The notes beneath the pieces are model-generated. The model searched no databases. It saw only the letters and a list, made by a program, of their open reading frames with translations, and had not been told where the DNA came from. From contig NZ_CP022203.1 of NCBI RefSeq assembly GCF_002305895.1, positions 4,008,501 to 4,072,500 on the forward strand: a DNA stretch of 64,000 nucleotides, read 5' to 3'. The position numbers and the translations under genes were made by a program. Positions 37,266 to 46,273 of this stretch are shown here, piece after piece. The DNA comes from Corallococcus macrosporus DSM 14697. GTDB taxonomy: Bacteria > Myxococcota > Myxococcia > Myxococcales > Myxococcaceae. Position 1 is the first letter of the stretch. The number at the start of each line of letters is the position of its first letter.

Positions 37266-38615
37266 TCACAGGCAGTACTGCGCGAACGTCGGACTGGCGC
37301 AGAGCTTCTGGAAGGCCGTCACGTCGCAGGTGTCGGCCCCGGGCGCGCTGACGCAGGGATTGCCGATGGCGCCGCCGTAGTCCATGCAGGAGAACTCGAC
37401 GCGCTCGCCATGGAGGGTGGTGACCGCCACCACGCGGTTGTCGTACTGGCCGTTGACGACGCAGCGGTCCTCCACGCCCGCGCGGTCCACGGTGTAGACG
37501 CCCTGGGACAGGAGGTTGGGGCACTCCACCGTGCAGCTCGTGGGCGACTCGGGCGGGCGGAAGCCGTACATGAAGGTGTTGGGCTGGCCCGTGACGGCCG
37601 CGTAGGTGCCCGTCGGCGCGCCCGTGGCGCTCAGCGGGTCGCCGGAGCCATTCCAGTTCCCCTTGGCCAGCGAGTACGCGCTCACGCCCACCGCGGCGAG
37701 CGCGTTCAGCGCATCCGCGTGGCTGCCGGCCGCGCCGTAGAAGGTGCGGAAGCCGCGGACCTCCCCCGGGGCCAGCGAGCCCAGCCGGAAGTCGAACTGC
37801 GCGCCCAGGTCGCCCGGGCCCAGGTTCGTGAAGTCGCCCAGGCCGCCCATGACGGGGAAGTCGGGCGCCAGGGGCGACAACGAGACGAAGTTGTTGTCGA
37901 CCGCGCCCACCACCCAGGGGTTGCCCGAGGTGCCCGCGACGGTGACGTACTCGGAGAAGGTGTTGGGCAGGACGTCGTAGTCGATGCCGCGCGTGTAGCG
38001 CAGGTCGGCGACGAAGGCCGTGCCGATGTTCTCGATGAGGACGTTCACCTGGTACAGGAAGGTCGTCACCGGTGACGGCGTGTAGATGTGCGTCACGCGG
38101 AAGGTGTCGCCGACCCGGACCACGGACAGGGTGGAGATGGGGGAGGGCGCGTTGATCTCCACCGTGAGGTTGCTGGAGGAACCGCAGCCGGCGGAGCTGT
38201 GGCCGCTGATGCCCAGGTCGGCGCTCGCGACGCCCCAGCCTTCGCAGGGGCTCCCCGGGGCCGCGGCCTCTCCGTTCGTGGGCAGGTAGCGCAGGCCCAC
38301 CCAGCTCGTGCCGTGCGTGCCGCTGGAGACGGGCTGGGTGGGGCACGGAATGTTCAGGTGGCCCGCGGGGGCGACGCCGAGCCGGACCACCCCGTTGTCA
38401 ATCATCCCCGGACAGTCGGGGAGGGGCGGGGGAATGAGGTGCGTCTCCGGGGCGGGCGAGGGCTTCAGCGCCTTCGCGTTCTGGGGGTGGGGCCGCACCT
38501 TCGCGTCGACGCCGGGCTGAGGCTCCGGAGGGGCGGCCAGGGCCTGTCCGCTCCACGAAAGGGCGCAGAGCAGGGCCGTGTGCAGCAGGCGCTGGGGACT
38601 CATTGAAACGCGCAT
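37266..38615 (-). CDS. Large secreted protein, unknown function
   Basis: A 449-residue exported protein. AGGAG lies seven bases before the ATG at 38615, which encodes MRVSMSPQRLL and a signal peptide ending QALA. The mature part opens with a Pro-rich segment. It continues as a long beta-rich domain (WVGLRYLPTNGEAAAPG, FLYQVNVLIENIGTAFVADL, GIDYDVLPNTFSEYVTV) and closes with a Cys-rich tail (SCMDYGGAIGNPC, CDVTAFQKLCASPTFAQYC). The pattern of conserved turns suggests a secreted adhesin or matrix-type beta-sandwich, but I recognise no family. No enzyme motif is visible. Confidence 0.7.
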   Translation of the reverse strand: MRVSMSPQRLLHTALLCALSWSGQALAAPPEPQPGVDAKVRPHPQNAKALKPSPAPETHLIPPPLPDCPGMIDNGVVRLGVAPAGHLNIPCPTQPVSSGTHGTSWVGLRYLPTNGEAAAPGSPCEGWGVASADLGISGHSSAGCGSSSNLTVEINAPSPISTLSVVRVGDTFRVTHIYTPSPVTTFLYQVNVLIENIGTAFVADLRYTRGIDYDVLPNTFSEYVTVAGTSGNPWVVGAVDNNFVSLSPLAPDFPVMGGLGDFTNLGPGDLGAQFDFRLGSLAPGEVRGFRTFYGAAGSHADALNALAAVGVSAYSLAKGNWNGSGDPLSATGAPTGTYAAVTGQPNTFMYGFRPPESPTSCTVECPNLLSQGVYTVDRAGVEDRCVVNGQYDNRVVAVTTLHGERVEFSCMDYGGAIGNPCVSAPGADTCDVTAFQKLCASPTFAQYCL

Positions 38616-38978
38616 CCAAGCTCTCCTGTGCCCGGGAGCCGGGCATGACGGGGGGGCGATTTCCGACCTGCGGTGCCGTCGCGGTGCCACACCTTGGGGC
38701 GCTGCGAGGGCGCGCGCGCCATGGGGGTGGCCCCGTGGCGCGCCCAGCCTAGTCAGTTGCTGTGCGTATGGGTGGGGTTTTCCCGGCGTCTCGGTGACGC
38801 GGGGTGAAGCGGCGGGTGTCTGGGCGCTACGCTGGCGCGCCGTTTCTCACAGGATGCGCAAGGGGCCCTGAGAGGACGTGTCCGGCGGAATCGACTTTGG
38901 ACTGTCTGGAATTCTCCGCCGAGGGCATCCTCGACGTCCCACCTGCCCCGAGCCCTTGCCAGGCAGACCTTGGTGCTC
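38616..38978. other. Divergent intergenic region with a strong hairpin
   Basis: These 363 bases separate two divergent genes. No open frame looks coding. The notable content is the long hairpin at 38714-38743. Promoters for both genes are expected here but not identified. Confidence 0.6.
38714..38743. repeat. 13-bp inverted repeat, strong GC hairpin
   Basis: The arms 38714-38726 and 38731-38743 pair over 13 positions with one G-U in RNA, around the tetraloop GTGG. No T-run follows on either strand. It may be a regulatory structure or a block between divergent transcripts. Confidence 0.6.
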
Positions 38979-40103
38979 ATGAAACGCAGACCCGAGTTCG
39001 ACAGCTTGCGCGGCGTGTTGCTCGTGCTGATGACGCTGACGCACCTGCCGACGCGCCTGAATACGTTCAGCAACCAGCCCTTCGGCTTCGTCTCCGCGGC
39101 CGAGGGGTTCGTCTTCCTGTCCGCGTTCCTCGTCGGCGTGGTGTACGCCCGGAAGGTCGATGACGCGGACCCGAACGTCCTGTGGCGCGGCCTCTGGCAG
39201 CGGGCGCTCAAGGTCTACGGCTACCACGTGGCGTTGCTGGCGTTCGCGTTCGCCGTCATCGGGACGCTGGGCATGACGACGCACCGTCCCGCCATCCACA
39301 ACCTGCTGGCCTTCTTCCACGAGGACCCCGTCACCGCGCTCTGGGGCAGCCTGTTCCTGCTCTACTGTCCGCCGCTGCTCGACATCCTGCCGCTCTACGT
39401 CTTGCTGCTCCTGGTGACGCCCTTCATCTTCCTGGGCGCGCGCCGGCTGGGGTGGACGAAGGTCCTATGCGTGAGCGGGTTGGTCTGGCTGTCGGCGCAG
39501 TTGGGATTGAAGCGCGCGCTCTACGACTTGCTGGTGTTCATCCCCGTGCTGCCCTGGCCGCCGCTGCGCATCGAGCTGTCGGGGGCCTTCGACTTCTTCG
39601 GCTGGCAGTTCCTCTGGGTGCTGGGCGTGTGGCTGGGCGTGGCCCGGGCCACGGCGCCGGAGGCGCGCGAGCCCGTCTCGCCAGTGCTCCTCACCGGCGC
39701 GCTGGTGGTCAGCGTGGCGCTGCTGCTGCTCCGCTACCAGGTGGGCATCTTCAACATCGACTTCGGGGTGTACGGGGCGCTCATCGACAAGTGGACCCTG
39801 GCCCCGGTGCGGCTGGTGAACTTCCTGGCCATGGCGCTGCTGGTGAGCTGGTTCAGCCCCAAGGTGTTCCGCTGGCTGCGTCCGCGCGTGCTCGAGGCGC
39901 TGGGGCGGGCGTCCCTGCCGGTGTTCTCCGTGCACCTGGTGCTGTGCCTGCTGAGCCTGGCGCTCCTCAATGAGAACGAGGACCCGCTGGCGGACTGGGA
40001 AGAGCTGGCCGTGCTGGTGGCGACCTTCTCCGTGATGCTCCTGGTGGCGTGCCGGCAGGCGGCCGCCGTGCGCGACAGCCACCCCCGCCGAAGGGACGTC
40101 TGA
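38979..40103 (+). CDS. OpgC-domain membrane protein (acyltransferase-like)
   Basis: A 374-residue integral membrane protein with about ten helices, matching the OpgC family. It has RRPEFDSLRGVLLVLMTLTH at the start, then FGFVSAAEGFVFLSAFLVGV (conserved AExFVFLSG-type motif) and LFLLYCPPLLDILPLYVLLL, and a late LGRASLPVFSVHLVLC. In proteobacteria OpgC adds succinyl groups to periplasmic glucans; homologues without opgGH, as here, have unknown acceptors. I use the ATG at 38979; TTG 38970 and GTG 38973 are in frame. It ends 60 bases before the metal-efflux operon. Confidence 0.85.
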   Translation: MKRRPEFDSLRGVLLVLMTLTHLPTRLNTFSNQPFGFVSAAEGFVFLSAFLVGVVYARKVDDADPNVLWRGLWQRALKVYGYHVALLAFAFAVIGTLGMTTHRPAIHNLLAFFHEDPVTALWGSLFLLYCPPLLDILPLYVLLLLVTPFIFLGARRLGWTKVLCVSGLVWLSAQLGLKRALYDLLVFIPVLPWPPLRIELSGAFDFFGWQFLWVLGVWLGVARATAPEAREPVSPVLLTGALVVSVALLLLRYQVGIFNIDFGVYGALIDKWTLAPVRLVNFLAMALLVSWFSPKVFRWLRPRVLEALGRASLPVFSVHLVLCLLSLALLNENEDPLADWEELAVLVATFSVMLLVACRQAAAVRDSHPRRRDV

Positions 40104-40163
40104 GCGTTTTCTCAGGATGCCCTCAAGTGACGCGCGCGTGCCCTCTCTAGGGTGCGCCGCATC

Positions 40164-41372
40164 ATGTGGGCGCTCCTCGTCACGCTTCTCGCCGCGGCCC
40201 CCGCGTTCGGCCACCCCCCGCTGTCCTTCGAGGAGGCGCAGGCCGAGGCCGCGAAGGCCGCGTTACCCGCCAGCCTCGCGCGTGCCGTGGAGGCGCGGCG
40301 TGTCTGGGATGCCCGGCTGCCTGCGCTCGCGGCCAACCCGACGCTCAGCGTGATTCCGGGGCGGCGCGCCCAGCCGGACGGTCCGGGCTTTGAGGTGACG
40401 GTGGCGGTGGAGCAGCCACTCTTCCTGTCGGACCTGGCGGGGGCGCAGCGCGACGCGGCGCGAGCGGAGACCCGCGCCTTGGAGAAGGAGGCCGTGGCCG
40501 CGCTGGTGGAGCGCCGCCTGGAGGTCGCCCGGGCGTGGCTGACGCTGTGGGCCGCGCAGCAGGCCGCCGCTTCGGCCGCGCACGAGGCGGCGCTCGCGGA
40601 GACGCTCCGGAAGTCCATGGCGGAGGCCCTGGCCCTGGGCGGCGCCACCCGCCTGGAGGTGGCGGAGGCCGAGGGCTTCGAGGCGGAGGCGCGGCTCTCC
40701 CACCTGAGCCGGGACGCCGAGGTGATGCATGCGCGCCTCGCCCTGGCCGTGTTGCTGGGCCGTCCACCCGGCGCGCCGTTGACGGCGGCGGAGGCGCTGC
40801 CGGTGGTGGCGCTGCCGCCCGCCGCCGAGGAGCCGCGGTGGTTGGCGCGTGCGGGGGAGCTGCCGGCGGCGGAGGCGCGGCGGCTGCTCGGCGCGGCGGA
40901 GCGGGCGCGCGCGGTGGAGGTCCGGGCCGCGCGAGGCTGGCAGGTGACGCTGGGGGCCCAGGGCGTGCGCGAGTACTACGGCGGCCTCAGTGGGCTGCTG
41001 ACGGTGGGCGTGACGCCGCCGGTGTTCGATTCGGGCCAGCGTGAGCGGGGCGCCCTGCTGGCCTCGGCCGAGCGGCTGGATGGCGAGGCACAGGAAGCCG
41101 CGGTGCGCGCCGCGGCGGAGCTGGCCCAGGCCTTTCACGAGCGCGAGCACACCGGCGCGCAGCTCACCCTCGTCGAGAAGTCCCTGGTGCCCGCGGCGGA
41201 GGAAGCGGCGCGGTTGGCCGACGTGCTGCTGCGCGCGGGCCAGAGCACGCTGCCCGATGTCCTCCGCGCCCGCCGTGCCCGTGCCGCCGCCAACGCGCGG
41301 CTCGCGTTTGCCCGCGGCGAGGCCTCGCTGGCCGCCGCGCGGCTCCACCTCCTCCTCTCCGCCCTGCCATGA
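40164..41372 (+). CDS. czcC: TolC-like outer-membrane factor of a metal RND pump (CzcC type)
   Basis: A 402-residue outer-membrane efflux protein with a signal peptide (about 1-17, ending PAFGH). It has the two-fold OEP pattern of long helices and short beta hairpins: LARAVEARRVWDARLPALAANP, VAVEQPLFLSDLAGAQ and, in the second half, VGVTPPVFDSGQRERG and LRAGQSTLPDVLRAR. ATG 40164 is the most likely start; GTG 40152 is possible. Its stop overlaps the next ATG, so it is the first gene of a CBA efflux operon. It forms the outer-membrane channel for the adaptor and pump encoded next. Confidence 0.85.
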   Translation: MWALLVTLLAAAPAFGHPPLSFEEAQAEAAKAALPASLARAVEARRVWDARLPALAANPTLSVIPGRRAQPDGPGFEVTVAVEQPLFLSDLAGAQRDAARAETRALEKEAVAALVERRLEVARAWLTLWAAQQAAASAAHEAALAETLRKSMAEALALGGATRLEVAEAEGFEAEARLSHLSRDAEVMHARLALAVLLGRPPGAPLTAAEALPVVALPPAAEEPRWLARAGELPAAEARRLLGAAERARAVEVRAARGWQVTLGAQGVREYYGGLSGLLTVGVTPPVFDSGQRERGALLASAERLDGEAQEAAVRAAAELAQAFHEREHTGAQLTLVEKSLVPAAEEAARLADVLLRAGQSTLPDVLRARRARAAANARLAFARGEASLAAARLHLLLSALP

Positions 41373-42484
41373 CGCTCTTCGTCCGACGCCTCGTCTCCGT
41401 GCCGCTGCTCGTCCTGGGGGCGGCCTGCACCTCGAATCCCTCCGCCCCGGCCGCTCCCGCGTCAGAGCCCCCACCGCGCGCCTCGGCGTCCTCCGCCTGG
41501 GTGCCGGTGCGGGCCGCGTCGCGCGTGGCCCTGGCCGAGGCGCCCGCGCTGGTGCTCTCCGGCCCGGACACCACCGCGGCGTTGACGGCGCCGTTTCGCG
41601 CGCGGGTCCAGCGGGTCCGCGCGCGCCCGGGCCAGACGGTGGAGCAGGGGGCCCCGCTCATCGAGGTGCTGATGCCCGAGGTGGTGCAGGCCGCGGGCGC
41701 CGCCAGCGCCGCCGCGCTCCGGCTGGAGGCCTACTCCCGGCAGGTGGAGCGCTTGGAGGCGCTCCATGCCCAGGGCCTGGCGAAGCTGCCCGAGCTGGCG
41801 GAGGCCCAGACGCAGCAGGCGGAGGCCCGCGCCGCCCTGGTGGCCGCGCACGCCGTCCTGCGCGTGGCGGGCATCGCGCCCGGTGAGGCGCGCGCCGTGG
41901 CCGAGCGGGGCACCGTGTGGCTCAAGAGCCCGATTGCCGGCGTCGTCACCGAGGTGCGCGCGGTGCTGGGCGAGGTGCAGCCGGAGGCCAGCGCCGCGTT
42001 GGCGCGCGTGGCCTCGGATGGGCCGGCGCGCCTGGAGGCCCGGCTGTCGGTCCGTCCTCCGGAGGGCGCCAGCTTCGCCTTCGTCTCGTCCCTGGGCGCG
42101 CCGACGCCGGTGCGGCTGGTGGGGCAGTCACCCCAGGTGGACGCGGCGGACGGCACCTTCCGCGCGTGGTTCGAGCCGGAGGAGGGCGTCGTGCTGCGCG
42201 CGGGCCTGGGTGGGCGCCTGCGCATCCACGCCGCGCCGGCCGAGGACACCGTCCTGGTGCCCGCGCGGGCCCTGGCCTTCGAGAACGAGCGGACGCTCGT
42301 CTTCGTGCGCGGCGGGGATGGCAAGGCCGTGCGCCGCGACGTGGAGGTGCTGGCCACGTCGGGGGCCGAGGCGCTGGTGAAGGGCGCGGTGTCCACCCGG
42401 GACTCGGTCGCGGCGGATGGCGCGGTGTTGCTCCTGGAGGCGCGAGGTCAGGAGGACGCGGGTGGGAATGAGGTGGCGCCGTGA
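41369..42484 (+). CDS. czcB: Periplasmic adaptor of a metal RND pump (CzcB type), lipoprotein
   Basis: A 371-residue membrane-fusion protein starting at the ATG that overlaps the previous stop. Residues 1-19 end in a lipobox (LGAACTS, Cys20). The hairpin and lipoyl halves are visible as FRARVQRVRARPGQTVEQGAP and VWLKSPIAGVVTEVRAVLGE around a coiled-coil (about 100-160). The beta-barrel and membrane-proximal parts follow (LPWNRV-like strands are replaced by VLVPARALAFENERTLVFVR). It links the RND pump to the outer-membrane factor. The final codons overlap the pump gene start. Confidence 0.87.
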   Translation: MTLFVRRLVSVPLLVLGAACTSNPSAPAAPASEPPPRASASSAWVPVRAASRVALAEAPALVLSGPDTTAALTAPFRARVQRVRARPGQTVEQGAPLIEVLMPEVVQAAGAASAAALRLEAYSRQVERLEALHAQGLAKLPELAEAQTQQAEARAALVAAHAVLRVAGIAPGEARAVAERGTVWLKSPIAGVVTEVRAVLGEVQPEASAALARVASDGPARLEARLSVRPPEGASFAFVSSLGAPTPVRLVGQSPQVDAADGTFRAWFEPEEGVVLRAGLGGRLRIHAAPAEDTVLVPARALAFENERTLVFVRGGDGKAVRRDVEVLATSGAEALVKGAVSTRDSVAADGAVLLLEARGQEDAGGNEVAP

Positions 42485-45400
42485 TTGAGGCCCTCGTCCG
42501 CCTGTCGGTGCGGCACCGGGGTTGGGTGCTGGCCTTGACGGGGATGCTCGCGCTCGCGGGCCTGGCCGTGTCGCTCCGGTTGGAGCTGGACGCGATGCCG
42601 GACATCACCACCAACCAGGTGCTCGTGCTCACGCGCGCGCCCGGCCTCACGCCCGAGGAGGTGGAGCGCCTGGTGACGCGGCCCGTGGAGGTGGCCCTGG
42701 GCGGCATGCCCGGGCTGGAGGCGCAGCGCAGCCTGTCGCGCTACGGGCTCTCCTCCGTGACGGCGGTGTTCGCCGACGACGTGGACCCCTACCGGGCCCG
42801 GCAGTTGGTGCAGGAGCGCCTCAACGTGTTGGGCGCGTCGCTGCCGCCTGGCGTCGACCCGCCGGAGCTGGGCCCGCTCACCGGCGGCCTGGGCGAGGTG
42901 TTCCACTTCACGCTGTCGTCGCCAGAGCGCACCGGGGCGCAGTTGCTCGAGCTGACGCAGCTCCGGGTGGCGCCCCGCCTGCGCTCCGTGCCCGGAGTGG
43001 TGGAGGTCAATAGCTGGGGCGGCCAGCAGCGCACGCTGGAGATTCGCGCGGACGCGGTCCGGCTGGCCCAGCGGGGCGTGACGCTCGCGCAGCTTCGGGA
43101 CGCCCTGGAGCGCGCCACGGGCAGCGCGCCCGGCGCGAGCCTCCCGGTGGGCGAGCGCCACGTCCTGATTCGCGCGGTGGCGAGGCCTCGGGGGCCGGCG
43201 GACCTGACCGAGGCGCTGATTCCCCGGGCCGGAGCGCAGGCCGTGCGCCTGGGGGACGTGGCCGAGGTGACGGAGGGCGCGCTGCCGCGCATCGGCAGCG
43301 CCACCTCCAACGGCCGCGGCGAGACGGTGTACGTCATGGTGCAGATGCTGCGGGACGCCAACGCGCTCGCGGTGACGGGAGACCTCTCCGCCGCGCTGCC
43401 CGAGGTGCGCGCCCTGCTGCCGGAGGACGTGCGCCTGGACGTCGTCTATGACCGCGCCACGCTGGTGCGAGGCACCGTGAAGACGGTGGGGAAGAACCTG
43501 CTGGAAGGCGGCCTGCTCGTCGTGGGCGTGCTCTTCCTGCTGCTGGGGAGCGTGCGCGCTGGCCTGCTCGTCGCGTCCGCCATCCCCCTGTCCATGCTGG
43601 GCGCCACCTCCGCCATGGTGGCGCTGGACATCCCCGGCAACCTGATGAGCCTGGGTGCCATCGACTTCGGCCTGCTGGTGGACGGCGCGGTGGTGATGGT
43701 GGAGGGCCTGTTCCACCGCCTGGCCCACCTGACCCCGGAGGAGAAGCAGCGCGAGCCGCGGGAGCACGTCGAGGAGACGGCCGTGTCGCTGGCCCGGCCC
43801 GTCTTCTTCTCCGTGCTCATCATCCTGCTGGTGTACCTGCCCATCCTGTCCCTGCGCGGGGTGGACGGGAAGATGTTCCGGCCCATGGCGATGACGGTCG
43901 TCTTCGCGCTGGCCACCGCGCTGGTGCTGTCGCTGACCTTCATCCCCGCCGCCGCGAGCTGGCTCATCCGCCCCGAGCACGTCCCCGCGCGCGAGCCGCT
44001 GCTGGTCCGCTGGTTCGAGCGGCTCTATGCGCCGGTGCTCGGCCGGAGCGTGCGCTCGCGCATCCCCGTGGCGGCCGTCGCGGTGTTCCTGCTGGGCGTG
44101 GGCGGCTGGTTGTTCGCCCGCGCGGGCACGGAGTTCACGCCGCAGTTGGATGAAGGGGACATGGTCATCCAGACGACCCGCGCGCCAGACATCAGCCTGG
44201 AGGCCGCGGTGAGCGAGGCGGGGCGGATGGAGCGGGCGTTGCTGGAGGCCATCCCGGAGGTGCGGCAGGTCGTCTCGCGCGTGGGCAGCCCCGCGGTGGC
44301 CACCGACATCATGGGCCTGGAGATGGCGGACGTCTTCGTGGCGCTGGCGCCGCGTGACGCGTGGCGGCCGGGGCTCACCCGTGAGTCGCTCATCGCGGAG
44401 ATGGAGCAGGTGCTCGAAGCGCGCGCGCCGGGCGGCGAGCCGTCCTTCACCCAGCCCATCCAGATGCGCTTCAACGAGCTGCTGGGCGGCGCGGTGACGG
44501 ACGTGGCGCTGAGCATCTACGGCGAGGACCTGGGCGAGCTGGGCCGGCTGGCGCGCAAGGCGGCGGCGATGTTGAGCGAGGAGGCCGGCGCGGTGGACGT
44601 GCGCGTGCTCGCGCCGCCCGAGGTGCCGCTCTTCGAGGTGGCGCCCCGGCCGCTGGACGCGGCGCGCGCGGGCCTGGGCGCGGTGGACGTGCTGGAGGCG
44701 GTGCGCGCGGTCCGCAGTGGCGTGGAGGTGGGGGCCACCTGGGATGGCGCGGTGCGTGTGCCCCTCGTCTTGCGGCTGATGGGGGCGCAGGACGCCTTCT
44801 CGCTCGCCGAGTTGCCCGTTCCCACCGAGACGGGCGGGCTCGTCCCGCTGTCCCGCGTGGCGGACGTGCGCCTGACGTCCTCGCCCGGGCTGGTGAGCCG
44901 GGAAGGGGGGCAGCGGCGGCTGGTGGTGGGCTTCAACGTGCGCGGCGCGGACCTGGGCTCGGTGGTGGAGCGGGCGCGGGCCCGCGTGGAGCAGTCGCTC
45001 GCTCCGCCTGACGGCTACCGGCTCGAGTGGGGCGGCCAGTACGAGACCTTGACGGAGGCGCGCCAGCGGCTTTCGCTGGTGCTTCCCGCCGTGGCCCTCC
45101 TCATCTTCGCCGTGCTGCTCTTCGCCTTCCGCCGCCTGCGCCCCGCGCTGGCCATCTTCGCCAACGTCCCCTTCGCGTGCGTGGGCGGCATGATGGCGCT
45201 GGCCTCCCGGGAGCTGCCCGTGTCCATCTCCGCCGCGGTGGGCTTCATCGCGCTGTCCGGCATCGCGGTGCTCAACGGCGTGGTGCTGATGTCCCGCGAG
45301 CAGCGGCTCGAGGAGGAGGGCCACCTGCCCGCGGAGGCCGTGGTGCTGGCGGCGCGCGAGCGGGCCCGGCCGGTGTTGATGACGGCGCTGGTGGCGGCGC

Positions 45401-45570
45401 TGGGGTTCATTCCGATGATGCTCGCCCAGGGGGTGGGCGCGGAGGTTCAGCGGCCCCTTGCCACGGTGGTGGTGGGCGGGCTGGTCACCTCCACGCTGCT
45501 GACATTGGTTATCCTCCCCACGCTCTACCCGTGGTTCGCGGGCAGGGCGCGCGCCCAGGCCCGGGCATGA
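42481..45570 (+). CDS. czcA: Heavy-metal efflux RND pump (CzcA type)
   Basis: A 1029-residue inner-membrane proton-driven exporter with 12 helices and two large periplasmic loops. DFGLLVDGAVVMVEGLFHRL near residue 395 is the helix-4 motif with the paired Asp residues typical of the HME group for divalent Co/Zn/Cd/Ni. Cu/Ag pumps (CusA) usually carry a different motif, so divalent cations are favoured. ALDIPGNLMSLGAIDFG and FIALSGIAVLNGVVLMS are other HME signatures. It starts at the GTG overlapping the adaptor stop. The two-component genes that follow presumably sense the metal and control the operon. Confidence 0.93.
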   Translation: MIEALVRLSVRHRGWVLALTGMLALAGLAVSLRLELDAMPDITTNQVLVLTRAPGLTPEEVERLVTRPVEVALGGMPGLEAQRSLSRYGLSSVTAVFADDVDPYRARQLVQERLNVLGASLPPGVDPPELGPLTGGLGEVFHFTLSSPERTGAQLLELTQLRVAPRLRSVPGVVEVNSWGGQQRTLEIRADAVRLAQRGVTLAQLRDALERATGSAPGASLPVGERHVLIRAVARPRGPADLTEALIPRAGAQAVRLGDVAEVTEGALPRIGSATSNGRGETVYVMVQMLRDANALAVTGDLSAALPEVRALLPEDVRLDVVYDRATLVRGTVKTVGKNLLEGGLLVVGVLFLLLGSVRAGLLVASAIPLSMLGATSAMVALDIPGNLMSLGAIDFGLLVDGAVVMVEGLFHRLAHLTPEEKQREPREHVEETAVSLARPVFFSVLIILLVYLPILSLRGVDGKMFRPMAMTVVFALATALVLSLTFIPAAASWLIRPEHVPAREPLLVRWFERLYAPVLGRSVRSRIPVAAVAVFLLGVGGWLFARAGTEFTPQLDEGDMVIQTTRAPDISLEAAVSEAGRMERALLEAIPEVRQVVSRVGSPAVATDIMGLEMADVFVALAPRDAWRPGLTRESLIAEMEQVLEARAPGGEPSFTQPIQMRFNELLGGAVTDVALSIYGEDLGELGRLARKAAAMLSEEAGAVDVRVLAPPEVPLFEVAPRPLDAARAGLGAVDVLEAVRAVRSGVEVGATWDGAVRVPLVLRLMGAQDAFSLAELPVPTETGGLVPLSRVADVRLTSSPGLVSREGGQRRLVVGFNVRGADLGSVVERARARVEQSLAPPDGYRLEWGGQYETLTEARQRLSLVLPAVALLIFAVLLFAFRRLRPALAIFANVPFACVGGMMALASRELPVSISAAVGFIALSGIAVLNGVVLMSREQRLEEEGHLPAEAVVLAARERARPVLMTALVAALGFIPMMLAQGVGAEVQRPLATVVVGGLVTSTLLTLVILPTLYPWFAGRARAQARA

Positions 45571-45592
45571 GGGCGCGGAGGAAGGCGGTGCC

Positions 45593-46273
45593 GTGAGGCT
45601 GTTGCTGGTGGAGGACGAGGAGCGGATGGCGAAGCTTCTCCGGCGAGGGCTCGGAGAAGAGGGCCACCTCGTGGACACCTGCCGCACGGCGGAGGACGCG
45701 CTGGAGCAGGCGGGGGAGGTGGCCTACGACGCCATCATCCTCGACTGGGCGCTGCCCGGCATGGACGGCGTGGCCCTGCTGCGCCGCTGGCGCGAGCGCG
45801 GCTTGATGACGCCGGTGCTGATGCTCACCGCGCGCGGCACGGTGGGGGAGCGGGTGACGGGACTGCGCGCGGGCGCGGACGACTACCTGGTGAAGCCCTT
45901 CGCCTTCGAGGAGCTGCTCGCGCGGCTGGAGGCGCTCCACCGCCGCTCGGAGGGCCAGGCGCAGTCCTGGAGCGTGGGGCCCATCCACATCGACACCCGG
46001 CGGCGCACGCTGACGTGTGGTGAGCGGGAGGTGACGCTGACCGGCCGTGAGTTCGCGCTGCTGGGGGAGTTCGCCTCGCGCGCGGGGGAGGTCCACACCC
46101 GCTCCAGCCTGCTGGCGAAGGTGTGGGGCCCCAGCTTCGACGGGCCGCCCAACATCGTGGACGTCTACGTGGGCTACGTGCGCGCGAAGCTGTCGGACGT
46201 GGGCGCGGAGGGCGTGTCCATCCAGGCGGTGCGTGGCGTGGGCTTCCGCCTGGTGGTCGAGGGCTCGCGATGA
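45593..46273 (+). CDS. OmpR-family response regulator (CzcR/CusR type)
   Basis: A 226-residue regulator starting at GTG 45593, with GGAGGAAGG upstream. The receiver domain has the acidic pocket EDEE, the phosphoacceptor Asp51 (ILDWALPGMDG), Thr and Lys switch residues (LTARG, VKPFAFEEL). The C-terminal winged helix contains LTGREFALLGEFASRAGEV and the recognition region NIVDVYVGYVRAKL. Its stop overlaps the kinase start. Most likely it activates the upstream czcCBA genes under metal stress. Confidence 0.92.
   Translation: MRLLLVEDEERMAKLLRRGLGEEGHLVDTCRTAEDALEQAGEVAYDAIILDWALPGMDGVALLRRWRERGLMTPVLMLTARGTVGERVTGLRAGADDYLVKPFAFEELLARLEALHRRSEGQAQSWSVGPIHIDTRRRTLTCGEREVTLTGREFALLGEFASRAGEVHTRSSLLAKVWGPSFDGPPNIVDVYVGYVRAKLSDVGAEGVSIQAVRGVGFRLVVEGSR

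Noticed and set aside
42448-45687. Minus-strand open frame of 1079 codons opposite the RND pump
   Set aside because: His/Arg/Gln-rich low-complexity product with no motif; the plus strand encodes an unmistakable CzcA.
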